This document shows, in pieces, positions 33,128 to 41,075 of a stretch of 64,000 nt of DNA. Source of the stretch: Saprospiraceae bacterium (lineage in GTDB: Bacteria > Bacteroidota > Bacteroidia > Chitinophagales > Saprospiraceae); assembly GCA_022841745.1 (NCBI GenBank), contig JALHQW010000014.1, positions 62,001 to 126,000 on the forward strand. Direction: 5' to 3'. Numbering within the stretch: position 1 is the stretch's first letter; every line of letters starts with the position of its first letter. The position numbers and the translations under genes are program-made. The notes under the pieces are model-generated. The model worked only from the letters and a program-made list of their open reading frames with translations, made no database searches and was not told the origin of the DNA.

Positions 33128-33796
33128 ATGAATCAAGAAGAATTCTCAAATCAATTGCAAAAGGCGTTCAAGGACGCCCTGGCGCAGTCCGATAAAATCG
33201 TTGCGGACGCCAATAAAATCTACAAAAAAGCCGAAAAGGAGTTGGACGCCGCCGAGGAGATTCGCCGCAAGGCCGAGCGGGAGGGCGAGCGCATGGCCGA
33301 TGAATATTACGAGGGCAAGCGAGAGGAATTCGCCGAGTTCTACCGCACGCAGTTGCTGCGCAACCTCGCACGCCACCACATCGAAATTGGGAAGTCGAAC
33401 CACGAAATCTCCTTGTGGCTCCTCGTCGAGCAGCGCTTTGTGCAGAACATCCGGGACGTGGTGGAGCGGGTGGAAAAATACCGTGGCGAGAAACCCAAGC
33501 GCACCCCATTGGAGGGCAACCCAAGTATTACCATCGGCGAAGACCGAGACGGCGGCTTCCTTGAGTTTTACAGTTTGGAGGGCCGATTCGAGACCTGGAT
33601 TGAATATGGCGTGGGCACGAGCATCCTCATCGGGGTACCGAATATCGAACACTGGGAAGCAAAAACGGGCATCCCCTTCGAGCGCCGGGAGCGGGTGCTG
33701 AGTTATGTGGCCGAGTATGTGATTGATAAGAAAATGGACGGGAAAGGGTCGTTCGTGGTGGGGGTGGATGTGGTGTCGGTGTTTGGGGAGGACTAA
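33128..33796 (+). CDS. Coiled-coil protein of unknown function
   Basis: This 222-residue protein was not recognised. Residues about 5-75 form a highly charged continuous helix (KIYKKAEKELDAAEEIRRKA), probably coiled coil. A middle helical segment with ARHHIEIGKSNHEISLWLLV follows. The last ~90 residues look beta-rich (GFLEFYSLEGRFETWIEYGV). No signal peptide or membrane segment was seen. It converges on the Septu-like nuclease gene with 1 nt between stops. A role linked to that pair is possible but unsupported. Confidence 0.6.
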   Translation: MNQEEFSNQLQKAFKDALAQSDKIVADANKIYKKAEKELDAAEEIRRKAEREGERMADEYYEGKREEFAEFYRTQLLRNLARHHIEIGKSNHEISLWLLVEQRFVQNIRDVVERVEKYRGEKPKRTPLEGNPSITIGEDRDGGFLEFYSLEGRFETWIEYGVGTSILIGVPNIEHWEAKTGIPFERRERVLSYVAEYVIDKKMDGKGSFVVGVDVVSVFGED

Positions 33797-33797
33797 A

Positions 33798-34406
33798 CTA
33801 TTGTTCAGCTTCCAGTTCGAGAATCATCTGCTTGACAGGAATGCCTAATTCTTTTTCAAGGGCCGTGGCATAGCTGAGTTCTTGGCGATGTTCCTTTAGA
33901 TATGTTGAAAATTCAGGCTCAGGCTTCCAATTTCTCAATTGCTTAATGCGGCTGATATGCCTTCTTCGGTCTTCTGAAACTTCATACTTGTTAAATCCTA
34001 AGAAGTCAATCAGGTTTTGTGCTTCAATATCACCGTCCTTGACACACTTGAAAATGCCAGCATCATAAACTATCCTTTCATGCAGGTCATCGGAATGCGG
34101 TTCGAGAATTGGCAAGTATGGAGCTATTTTTTTGGGCTTATGCTCGTCCATCCAAGAGAGGGCGGCATACAAGTTCATATAGTCGTCCTCCTTATCGGGA
34201 TTCTCAGCTTTTGGGTAAAAATGTTCGATATTGCAGCTATCCGTTGGCTTAACAAAACGCTCCGAATAAGCACAAAAGCCATATTGCTCCCGCAACAAGC
34301 CCTTGCGAAGCTCGTCCCGCTCCTTTACTTCGGAGTAGCGGAGTTGGGTCAATGCCGACTGAGGGTTCTTTTTAAGAAACTGCATCTGCCGCAAAATTGT
34401 AGTCAC
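33798..34406 (-). CDS. HNH endonuclease, Septu PtuB-like
   Basis: The 202-residue protein carries an HNH-type nuclease core. GFCAYSERF (Cys45, Ser48) is followed by CNIEHFYPK, with the catalytic-type His62 in an IEHFxPK motif, and a later Asn-containing YMNLYAALSW helix. This is the PtuB/TIGR02646-like pattern, except that the second Cys of the usual CxYC zinc half-site is Ser. The gene overlaps the end of the ATPase gene by 35 nt on the same strand, the PtuA-PtuB layout of Septu anti-phage systems. An internal ATG at 34385 is an alternative start. Confidence 0.6.
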   Translation of the reverse strand: MTTILRQMQFLKKNPQSALTQLRYSEVKERDELRKGLLREQYGFCAYSERFVKPTDSCNIEHFYPKAENPDKEDDYMNLYAALSWMDEHKPKKIAPYLPILEPHSDDLHERIVYDAGIFKCVKDGDIEAQNLIDFLGFNKYEVSEDRRRHISRIKQLRNWKPEPEFSTYLKEHRQELSYATALEKELGIPVKQMILELEAEQ

Positions 34407-35772
34407 TGCCGATTTGCATGAATTCCTCTATCATGCTGTTTTTATTTGCTGGGTCGTGTTCCAAGGGTATAAGCGTTTTCAGTTCGATATAACGCTCCCA
34501 TTTCGCCACGCCCTCCCTGCCAAGGATGCTTCGAATGCCAAAATCCTTGATTAAAATATCGTTCGGGTCATCGCCCACGGGGGTTGTACCACGCCTGACT
34601 TTCACATGGCCCGTGCCCTCCTCAAACTCCAAGATAAACCGCTCATACGGCTGGAATTGCGCCGCAATGATGGGGTTGTGGGTGGCCATGAATATTTGTG
34701 TATTCTTCGTAATGCTCGTGTAAACATCCACGAGGTCATAAAGAAAATCAGGGAAAAGGCTGTTCTCCGGCTCGTCCACCAAGAGGAAGCCGCTTTCTAT
34801 ATTCCGGTTAAAATAAAGCGCATAAATATGGCCGAGCTTAAAGATAAAATTGCGGATGCCGGTGCTGAGTTGGTGATAGTTGATAGCCATTTTGGAGTCT
34901 TTAAGACGTATGAAAGCTATCAAATTGTCATTCAATTGAACGGGATTGCGGGCGTTTTCATAATCGAATTCTAACCCAACTTTAGCCAGAATTTTATCAT
35001 CCCAGAATTTTGCAAGTGATTTTAAAATACTTGGTTTCTTTTTCTCGAAAAGTTCTCTTACCTCTTTTACAGTCTTTACTTGATTATCAGGTTGTTCTTC
35101 AAATTCTCTAAAGTCATTTTCACGCTTTTTAAGATGATATATAAGGAGTTTCCAGAAGTCATTTATGGTATCATTAGATACAAGGTTGAAAAAAGGAAAA
35201 TTATTAAATAGTGACAAGGATTCGTCTAATGTTACTTTTGGTAGAAGGCTAAAAGACAAATACGAATTGAGAGATGCTTCTGCTGGTGAATAAATTAGGA
35301 CATTTTTGGAATTATATCTACTAATTTCTTTAAAAAGCTCGTCAGTATCATTGACAATGAAATCACTAACAGGATAGACCGAATTATTGCTTAGACGGAT
35401 AAATCTGACACCATCTCGATATCCCCATTCTACTCCAGTTTTCAAATATTCTTTAGTTGCTTCAAACGCATTATTATTTTCAAATGACTCGCTAAATCCA
35501 GTCTGTAAAGATTGTATCCAGAAATAAGATTCGTCGTTATTCGTGAATTTAATAATAGCACTTTTTAACAAAAGAGATGAAGAACGCTCTTCATTCCTTA
35601 AAAAATGATTCAGGCTCTGCAACAACGTCGACTTCCCCGTCCCATTCCCCCCAATGAAACACACCTTGTCCAACGGCTCGCCCGCTTTCTCATGCCCTTC
35701 GGGATAAGTCAAGTCAAGGTCAAAGTCCTTGAACTGCTGAAAGTCGGGTATGATAAGGCGGCTGATTTTCAT
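34372..35772 (-). CDS. ABC/SMC-like ATPase, Septu PtuA-like
   Basis: The 466-residue AAA_21-type ATPase begins MKISRLIIPDFQQFKDFDLDL. Walker A is GGNGTGKST (41-49). The ABC signature is QLSTGIRN (about 299-306). Walker B is LLVDEPE (about 328-334), with the H-loop ATHNP near 362. Between the first and second halves lies a variable, AT-rich ~200-residue insert. A promoter (TAATTTTG, 35788-35795 minus) ends just upstream, so the in-frame ATG at 35874 is rejected. With the overlapping HNH gene it forms a PtuAB-like pair; OLD-type or retron-associated ATPases are the alternatives. Confidence 0.7.
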   Translation of the reverse strand: MKISRLIIPDFQQFKDFDLDLTYPEGHEKAGEPLDKVCFIGGNGTGKSTLLQSLNHFLRNEERSSSLLLKSAIIKFTNNDESYFWIQSLQTGFSESFENNNAFEATKEYLKTGVEWGYRDGVRFIRLSNNSVYPVSDFIVNDTDELFKEISRYNSKNVLIYSPAEASLNSYLSFSLLPKVTLDESLSLFNNFPFFNLVSNDTINDFWKLLIYHLKKRENDFREFEEQPDNQVKTVKEVRELFEKKKPSILKSLAKFWDDKILAKVGLEFDYENARNPVQLNDNLIAFIRLKDSKMAINYHQLSTGIRNFIFKLGHIYALYFNRNIESGFLLVDEPENSLFPDFLYDLVDVYTSITKNTQIFMATHNPIIAAQFQPYERFILEFEEGTGHVKVRRGTTPVGDDPNDILIKDFGIRSILGREGVAKWERYIELKTLIPLEHDPANKNSMIEEFMQIGSDYNFAADAVS

Positions 35773-35787
35773 GCTGTCAGTTTTGGG

Positions 35788-35795
35788 CAAAATTA
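35788..35795 (-). promoter_or_regulatory. -7 element TAATTTTG (minus) for the ATPase/HNH pair
   Basis: Plus-strand CAAAATTA, 16 nt before the ATG at 35772. A TTTG lies about 22 nt upstream of it. Confidence 0.55.
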
Positions 35796-35878
35796 AGAAT
35801 ATTTGGTTGGCATTGCGCAAAACTGCCCATTTCCAAATAAAGTGACATCTATCTTCCCGCCACTCATTCCCCACCCCC

Positions 35879-35886
35879 TATCTTTG
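35879..35886 (+). promoter_or_regulatory. -7 element TATCTTTG upstream of the ALDH gene
   Basis: Perfect TAnnTTTG, 104 nt upstream of the ALDH7 ATG. An ATCCAGC-type repeat lies in the leader. Confidence 0.5.
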
Positions 35887-35949
35887 CGCCCCCAAACCAA
35901 ACCCCCAAAATCCCGTATCACCTAACCACCACCGCTGGCCACTGGCTAC

Positions 35950-35985
35950 ACCCCATCCAATATCCAGCATCAAGCAACAAGCATC
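35950..35985. repeat. ATCCAGC heptamer repeat
   Basis: ATCCAAT ATCCAGC ATCAAGC units end 5 nt before the ALDH start codon. Same family as the array before obgE. Confidence 0.65.
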
Positions 35986-35990
35986 CAAAA

Positions 35991-37517
35991 ATGGCAATAG
36001 ACTTTTTAGCAAAACTCCACCTCCAAGCGCAAAACCCCGGCACCAGCACGGGCCAAGTGTCACATTCCAGCAGCGAATTCATTGAATCCTATAGCCCCGT
36101 GGACGGCCAGTTCATCGGCAGCGTGGGCCAGACCACCCGTGAGCAGTACGAGGAGGTGATGGCCAGGGCACAGGAGGCCTTCCTCGTTTGGCGGCAGATG
36201 CCAGCGCCCAAGCGGGGCGAAATCGTGCGGCAGTACGGCGAGGAACTGCGCAAATACAAGGAGCCGCTCGGCCAGCTCGTGAGCTACGAGATGGGCAAAA
36301 GCCTACAAGAGGGCCTCGGCGAAGTGCAGGAAATGATTGACATCTGCGATTTTGCCGTTGGCCTCAGCCGCCAGCTTTACGGTCTCACCATGCACTCAGA
36401 GCGCCCCAACCACCGCATGTACGAGCAGTGGCATGCGCTCGGCGTGGTCGGCATCATCTCGGCGTTCAACTTCCCCGTGGCCGTTTGGTCGTGGAACTCC
36501 ATGCTGGCGCTCGTCTGCGGCGATGTTTGCATCTGGAAGCCATCGGAAAAAACGCCCCTCTGCGGCGTGGCCTGCCAGAACATTTTCCATAAGGTGTTGA
36601 AAGAAAACAACGTGCCCGAAGGCGTCGTCTGCCTCATCAACGGCGACTACAAAGTGGGCGAATGGATGACGAAGGACACCCGTGTGCCGCTCATCAGCGC
36701 CACGGGCAGCACCCGCATGGGCAAGATTGTCGGGCAAACCGTGGCGGGCCGCCTCGGTCGAAGCTTGCTCGAATTGGGCGGCAACAACGCCATCATTGTC
36801 GCACCCAGCGCCGACCTCGACGTGGTACTCATCGGCGCACTCTTCGGGGCAGTTGGCACGGCGGGACAGCGTTGCACCACTACCCGCAGGCTCATTGTAC
36901 ATGAGAGCCAGATGGAAGAGGTGAAACAAAAAATGAGCAAGGCCTACGGCCAACTCCGCATCGGCGACCCGCTCGACCAGCACAACCACGTCGGCCCGCT
37001 GATTGACAAGGCGGCGGTGAACGCCTACCTCAGCGCCATAGAGCAGTGCAAGGCACAGGGCGGCCAATTCATCGTGGAAGGCGGTGTGTTGGATGGCCCC
37101 GGCTACGAAAGCGGCTGCTACGTGAAGCCGTGCATTGCGGAAGCACGAAACGACATGCCCATTGTGCAGCACGAGACCTTTGCGCCGATTCTTTACCTGT
37201 TGAAATACAAGGACTTGGACGAGGCCATCGCCATCCAGAACGGCGTGCCGCAGGGCCTTAGCTCCGCCATCATGACCAACGACCTGCGGGAGGCCGAGAA
37301 GTTCCTCAGCGTGGCGGGTTCGGACTGTGGCATTGCCAACGTGAACATCGGCACGAGCGGTGCGGAAATCGGCGGCGCCTTCGGTGGCGAAAAGGAAACG
37401 GGCGGTGGCCGTGAATCCGGCTCCGATGCTTGGAAGGCCTATATGCGCCGCCAGACCAACACCATCAATTACAGCAAGACGGTGCCGTTGGCGCAGGGGA
37501 TTAAATTTGATTTTTGA
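35991..37517 (+). CDS. Aldehyde dehydrogenase, ALDH7 type (alpha-aminoadipic semialdehyde dehydrogenase-like)
   Basis: The 508-residue NAD-dependent enzyme oxidises an aldehyde to an acid. The general-base Glu261 is in LLELGGNNA and the catalytic Cys295 in GTAGQRCTTTRRL. Both motifs are the ALDH7/antiquitin form (ELGGNNA, RCTTTRR), which acts on alpha-aminoadipic semialdehyde/piperideine-6-carboxylate in lysine breakdown. FNFPVAVWSWN and GSTRMGKIV are the cofactor segments. Length is normal. Transcript likely starts near 35893 and ends at the hairpin at 37539. No other lysine-catabolism gene is in view. Confidence 0.88.
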   Translation: MAIDFLAKLHLQAQNPGTSTGQVSHSSSEFIESYSPVDGQFIGSVGQTTREQYEEVMARAQEAFLVWRQMPAPKRGEIVRQYGEELRKYKEPLGQLVSYEMGKSLQEGLGEVQEMIDICDFAVGLSRQLYGLTMHSERPNHRMYEQWHALGVVGIISAFNFPVAVWSWNSMLALVCGDVCIWKPSEKTPLCGVACQNIFHKVLKENNVPEGVVCLINGDYKVGEWMTKDTRVPLISATGSTRMGKIVGQTVAGRLGRSLLELGGNNAIIVAPSADLDVVLIGALFGAVGTAGQRCTTTRRLIVHESQMEEVKQKMSKAYGQLRIGDPLDQHNHVGPLIDKAAVNAYLSAIEQCKAQGGQFIVEGGVLDGPGYESGCYVKPCIAEARNDMPIVQHETFAPILYLLKYKDLDEAIAIQNGVPQGLSSAIMTNDLREAEKFLSVAGSDCGIANVNIGTSGAEIGGAFGGEKETGGGRESGSDAWKAYMRRQTNTINYSKTVPLAQGIKFDF

Positions 37518-37572
37518 TATTGGATACTGTTGATACTGGATAGCCGGAGCGTGGTGACGTGCTCCGGCTATC
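37518..37572 (+). terminator. Hairpin after the ALDH gene, with GATACTGG repeat
   Basis: GATAGCCGGAGC (37539-37550) and GCTCCGGCTATC (37561-37572) pair perfectly (12 bp) but lack a T run. Preceding GATATTGGATACTG units belong to the ATCCAGC repeat family. Confidence 0.55.
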
Positions 37573-37699
37573 TGCATTATATGGGTTGCTGTTTGGCTAA
37601 CATATTTTTAGACTAATTCCGAATTATAGCATTTTGAACCTAAGGTTTTGCGGCAGCACAAAACGGTTGCTAACTTCCGGCGACAAAATCCGCAACAAA

Positions 37700-38212
37700 A
37701 TGAGCGCCGAAGAACGTCTTCCAGAATTCAGTGTTCGTCCAAGGTTCCAAGTGGAATCGCCCATGTCGTCAACAGAGGTCGTTCAGCGCATTAAAGATGG
37801 CTTGAAAGCCTGCAAAAAGGACTGCCAAGGCACCACTGCCGTCCGCTATGCCATCATCACCGTGCCGGAGCGGGAGCGGCATTTTTGGTCGCCGCACCTG
37901 ACCACCACCATTGAAGACCATGAAGGAGGGGGCTGTCTCTTGCGGGGGCTTTACTCGCCTGCCCCCATTGCTTGGACGATGTTCATATTTTTCTATACCA
38001 CCATCGGACTGTCAATCCTGGGTGCCTTGCTCTAAGGGTTATCGTGCTATTCGTTGGACAAGCCTACCACGGCTTTTTGATGAGCATTGGGGTTGGCAAT
38101 GGTGCTGCTTTCCATTTACCTCGTTTCCTATTCTGGGCAAAAACTGGGGCGAAAGCAGTTGGGGCAATTGCAACGATTCATCGATGATTGTCTGGGACAA
38201 ACGATGACGTAA
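37700..38212 (+). pseudogene. Decayed gene of unknown function with three in-frame stops
   Basis: From ATG 37700 the frame encodes a soluble part (SSTEVVQRIKDGLKACKKD and ERHFWSPHLTTTIED) and then a membrane segment (WTMFIFFYTTIGLSILGALL). It stops at TAA 38033-38035 and, in the same frame, at TGA 38078 and TGA 38081. The same frame then reads a second hydrophobic segment (ALGLAMVLLSIYLVSYSGQ) and an amphipathic end (LGRKQLGQLQRFIDDCLG) to TAA 38210-38212. The continuity suggests one ancestral gene of about 170 codons, inactivated by nonsense changes without a frameshift. Confidence 0.6.
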
Positions 38213-38244
38213 ACTGATTTTACAGCTATGTCAGGCCAATTGCA

Positions 38245-38273
38245 TTGACTGTTGGCCATGAGGGTTAATTTTG
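38245..38273 (+). promoter_or_regulatory. Promoter TTG-N18-TAATTTTG
   Basis: TTG at 38245-38247 and TAATTTTG at 38266-38273, 19 nt before the ATG at 38293. Confidence 0.5.
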
Positions 38274-38292
38274 AGCAAAAAAACACGTCTGT

Positions 38293-39213
38293 ATGAAAAA
38301 GTCCATTCTACTCTCCATTTGCCTTTTGGCCTCGTCTATTGCTTTTGCTCAGAATTACATACCGATGGCGCAGGAAAATGCCCATTGGATTATGTTCGCT
38401 ATCGGTGAAAATGGGACTGCCCATCACGTCATTTCCTTAAAAGGCGATTCGACCATCAATGGCTTGGTTTACAAAAAGATGCAATGGCGCAAAATCCACA
38501 GCAATGTTACGAGTGCCCAAGCATTCCAGCCACCTTTTTATTATGATGCCTCGGCAAAATTGATGGGCGCTCTGCGGGATGACACCCTTGCACAGCAGGT
38601 TTTTTACATTCCTTTTTCACCGCTCCATACCGAAAACGACACATGCGATTTGTTTGACGAGTGGCTGATATATGACTTTTCAATCAGTGTTGGGGACACA
38701 ATCGGGGGTTGCTTAAACTACTATCCTACTTTTCCATTCTTGGTTGATAGTATAGCGACACAGCTGCATTGGGGAAAAGACCGCAGGGTAGTTTACAGTG
38801 ATAGCGGCGCAAGGCTTATTGAGGGGGTTGGAACGGGGCTTGGACCTCTTTGGAATATTTACGCTTTTCCACACCCCGCCAAGCCGACCTTCCTTTACGA
38901 TTACTGCGTGGGCGAAGAAGGCTATTGTGGCCTTGAACTCGTCAACAGCGCCAGACAACAATTAGCGAATTTGAACTTGAGGCTTTCTCCGAACCCTGTG
39001 GCCGATATCCTGACCATCGAATGGCCCGATGGGTTGCAAGATGATTTGCGGCTTGCCATTTTTGATTTTTCAGGAAAAAAACTGCTTCAACAGTCCTTGG
39101 CCAATAGTGGCAAGCCTTTTAGTCTCAACATCGGCCACTTAGCCAATGGGCTTTACCTGCTCATAGTTTGCAATGAAAAAGACATTGTGGCATACCGTTT
39201 TGCAAAGCAGTGA
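38293..39213 (+). CDS. Secreted T9SS cargo protein (first of a tandem pair)
   Basis: The 306-residue protein has a signal peptide (MKKSILLSICLLASSIAFA). A ~200-residue beta-rich body includes AQENAHWIMF, SLKGDSTINGLVYKKM, ALRDDTLAQQVFY and IEGVGTGLGPLWNIY. A type A T9SS sorting domain (about 230-306; LRLSPNPVADILTIEW) follows. The body matches the next gene motif for motif, so the two are tandem paralogues. The body contains paired Cys (CDLFDEW, GGCLNYY, CVGEEGYCGLELV). Function is unknown; similar proteins are usually reported only as T9SS sorting-domain proteins. Confidence 0.75.
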   Translation: MKKSILLSICLLASSIAFAQNYIPMAQENAHWIMFAIGENGTAHHVISLKGDSTINGLVYKKMQWRKIHSNVTSAQAFQPPFYYDASAKLMGALRDDTLAQQVFYIPFSPLHTENDTCDLFDEWLIYDFSISVGDTIGGCLNYYPTFPFLVDSIATQLHWGKDRRVVYSDSGARLIEGVGTGLGPLWNIYAFPHPAKPTFLYDYCVGEEGYCGLELVNSARQQLANLNLRLSPNPVADILTIEWPDGLQDDLRLAIFDFSGKKLLQQSLANSGKPFSLNIGHLANGLYLLIVCNEKDIVAYRFAKQ

Positions 39214-39259
39214 GCGGAAATTGATTCAGTCTTTATTTTTACGCCAAAAAAATCGAGCT

Positions 39260-40198
39260 ATGAAAAAGAACTACCTATTCGCTGCTTTCTTGCTTTTTGC
39301 AACAAGTGCTTTCACCCAAGTTTATCACCCAATGGCTATCGAAAATGCCCATTGGATTGTCTATTCCCTCGGTGAAATCCTGCCGAACCACTATTTCTAC
39401 ACCGTCAAGGGCGATACGGCCATCAACGGCTTGGCCTATAAAAAACTGTGGCGACGGCCTATCTTAAATTTTGCCACGAGTGCGCAGCAGTTCCAACCGC
39501 CGTTCCAGTACGGCGACTCGATTGCGCTGATTGGCGCCCTACGTGACGACTCGCTGGCAAGGCGGGTTTATGGTGTGCCCTTCACCTGGTTTATTCATGA
39601 GAACGACACCTGCGACATTTTCAAGGAGTGGCTGCTACATGACTATTCCGTACAAGCGGGAGAACCGATTGCCAGTTGCCTTCATTCCTCGCAGGTTATT
39701 CCCGCCACAGCACAGGCCATTGGCATCGAAAACCTTTGGGGTGCCGACCGCCGTGTAATCGAAAACGACATAAGCGGCATTCGGTTGGTGGAGGGTGTAG
39801 GCACCGATATGGGGCCATTGTGGCCAGTGTACCTTGACCCTCATCCAGCCATACCAGCCTTTCTCTACGATTATTGCGTCGGTGAGGAGGGCGAGTGCGG
39901 CCTTGATTTTGTCAGCAGCACACGCCAACCCTTGGCCGATTGGCAAATCAAGCTTTCGCCCAACCCCACCGCCGACGTGCTGACCATCGAATTGCCCGAT
40001 TTATCCCTTGGGGAAGGGCAACATGAGGATTTTCACCTCTCCCTTATTGATTTTTCAGGTAAAACGGTGCTTAGGCAACCATGGAATGCTGGCAACAAGG
40101 CCATGAGACTCGACGTCGGCCAGTTGGCCAAAGGCGTTTACCTGCTCACCATCGGCAATGAAAACGGCATTGCGGCCCGCCGTTTTGCAAAGCAATAA
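39260..40198 (+). CDS. Secreted T9SS cargo protein (second of a tandem pair)
   Basis: The 312-residue paralogue of the previous gene has the same signal peptide type (MKKNYLFAAFLLFATSAFT) and the same body motifs: AIENAHWIVYSLG, VKGDTAINGLAYKKL, ALRDDSLARRVYG, VEGVGTDMGPLWPVY and CVGEEGECGLDFV. The sorting domain is LSPNPTADVLTIELPD to the end. The ATG at 39260 is used; the in-frame 39173 lies inside the first gene. GC content is higher than in the first copy, although the proteins are similar. Probably one operon with the first copy, 46 nt apart. Confidence 0.78.
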   Translation: MKKNYLFAAFLLFATSAFTQVYHPMAIENAHWIVYSLGEILPNHYFYTVKGDTAINGLAYKKLWRRPILNFATSAQQFQPPFQYGDSIALIGALRDDSLARRVYGVPFTWFIHENDTCDIFKEWLLHDYSVQAGEPIASCLHSSQVIPATAQAIGIENLWGADRRVIENDISGIRLVEGVGTDMGPLWPVYLDPHPAIPAFLYDYCVGEEGECGLDFVSSTRQPLADWQIKLSPNPTADVLTIELPDLSLGEGQHEDFHLSLIDFSGKTVLRQPWNAGNKAMRLDVGQLAKGVYLLTIGNENGIAARRFAKQ

Positions 40199-40230
40199 AA
40201 GCCAAATACTACCCTTTCATCCCAATTTTT

Positions 40231-40238
40231 TACTTTCG
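40231..40238 (+). promoter_or_regulatory. -7 element TACTTTCG
   Basis: TAnnTTCG variant 95 nt before the ATG of the FAH-family gene. The TTCATGGC repeat lies in the leader between them. Confidence 0.45.
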
Positions 40239-40245
40239 CCCCTTT

Positions 40246-40333
40246 CATGGCTTCATGGCTTCATGGCTTCACGGTTAGGGGGGCCATGCAGCCATGTAAC
40301 AATGAAGCCATGTAACCATGTAACCGTGCATCC
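40246..40333. repeat. TTCATGGC octamer repeat with inverted half
   Basis: Three TTCATGGC units and TTCACGG (40246-40277) are followed by GCCATGCA, GCCATGTAA, GAAGCCATG and CCATGTAA (40284-40323), their inverse. The element ends at the ATG of the FAH-family gene. Same family as 221-315. Confidence 0.85.
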
Positions 40334-40963
40334 ATGAAAATAATCTGCATAGGCCGCAACTACGCCGACCACGCCAAGGAACTGAACAACCCCGTGCCCG
40401 TTGGCAAGCCCGTGGTGTTCATGAAGCCGCCATCGGCGCTGTTGGTGAACGAAAAGCCGTTTTATTATCCCGACTTCACCAAAGACCTGCACTACGAGTG
40501 CGAGGTGGTGCTCAAAATCTGCAAGAACGGCAAGGCCGTGCAGCCGGAGTTTGCGGACAGCTACTACGAGGAAATGGCGCTCGGCATTGACTTCACGGCC
40601 CGTGACGTGCAGGAGGAACTGAAGAAAAAAGGCCACCCTTGGGAAATCGCCAAGGGCTTCGACAACTCGGCGGTGCTGGGCAAGTTCATCCCGCTGCACC
40701 GGGTCAACAGCGGCGGCAATATTGAGTTCCTGCTGCGCAAAAACGGCCAAACCGTGCAGCACGGCAATACCCGTGACGTGCTGTTCTCGTTCAACCAAAT
40801 TATCTGCTATGTCTCCCAATACTTCAAGCTGCTGCAAGGCGACCTCATCTATACGGGCACGCCAGCCGGGGTTGGCCCAGTACAGATTGGCGATTTACTG
40901 GAAGGCTTCGTGAAAACGGTGGATGGGAAGGAGGAGCAGTTATTGAGTTGCGAAGTGAAATAA
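40334..40963 (+). CDS. Fumarylacetoacetate hydrolase-family protein (FAHD1-like)
   Basis: This 209-residue enzyme belongs to the compact FAH family. MKIICIGRNYADHAKEL is the N-terminal signature. YECEVVLKI supplies the Glu pair for metal, MALGIDFTARDVQ the metal-binding Asp, and AKGFDNSAVLGKF and GDLIYTGTPAGVGPVQIGD complete the active site. Relatives cleave acylpyruvates or decarboxylate oxaloacetate (FAHD1) and act in the cytoplasm. Substrate is not determined here. The leader is occupied almost wholly by the TTCATGGC repeat. Confidence 0.85.
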   Translation: MKIICIGRNYADHAKELNNPVPVGKPVVFMKPPSALLVNEKPFYYPDFTKDLHYECEVVLKICKNGKAVQPEFADSYYEEMALGIDFTARDVQEELKKKGHPWEIAKGFDNSAVLGKFIPLHRVNSGGNIEFLLRKNGQTVQHGNTRDVLFSFNQIICYVSQYFKLLQGDLIYTGTPAGVGPVQIGDLLEGFVKTVDGKEEQLLSCEVK

Positions 40964-40969
40964 GTTGCG

Positions 40970-41067
40970 AGCCACGAGCTACAAGTTTCGAGTTGTGGGT
41001 GGATGATGGCGAAAATGTCGCATGGCCCCTTGGCAACTTGAAGCTTGAAACTCGAAGCTTTTTCCAT
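40970..41067. repeat. CTCGAAACTT-type short repeat with inverted halves
   Basis: GCCACGAGCTACAAGTTTCGAG at the left and CAACTTGAAGCTTGAAACTCGAAGC at the right are partly complementary. They lie between the FAH-family stop and the next ATG. A related unit is at 62213-62240. Confidence 0.6.
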
Positions 41068-41075
41068 AAACCATT

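Noticed and set aside
33128-35874. A retron around the ATPase/HNH pair
   Set aside because: No reverse transcriptase is encoded nearby and no msr/msd-like structure was seen; a Septu-type pair explains the two genes better.
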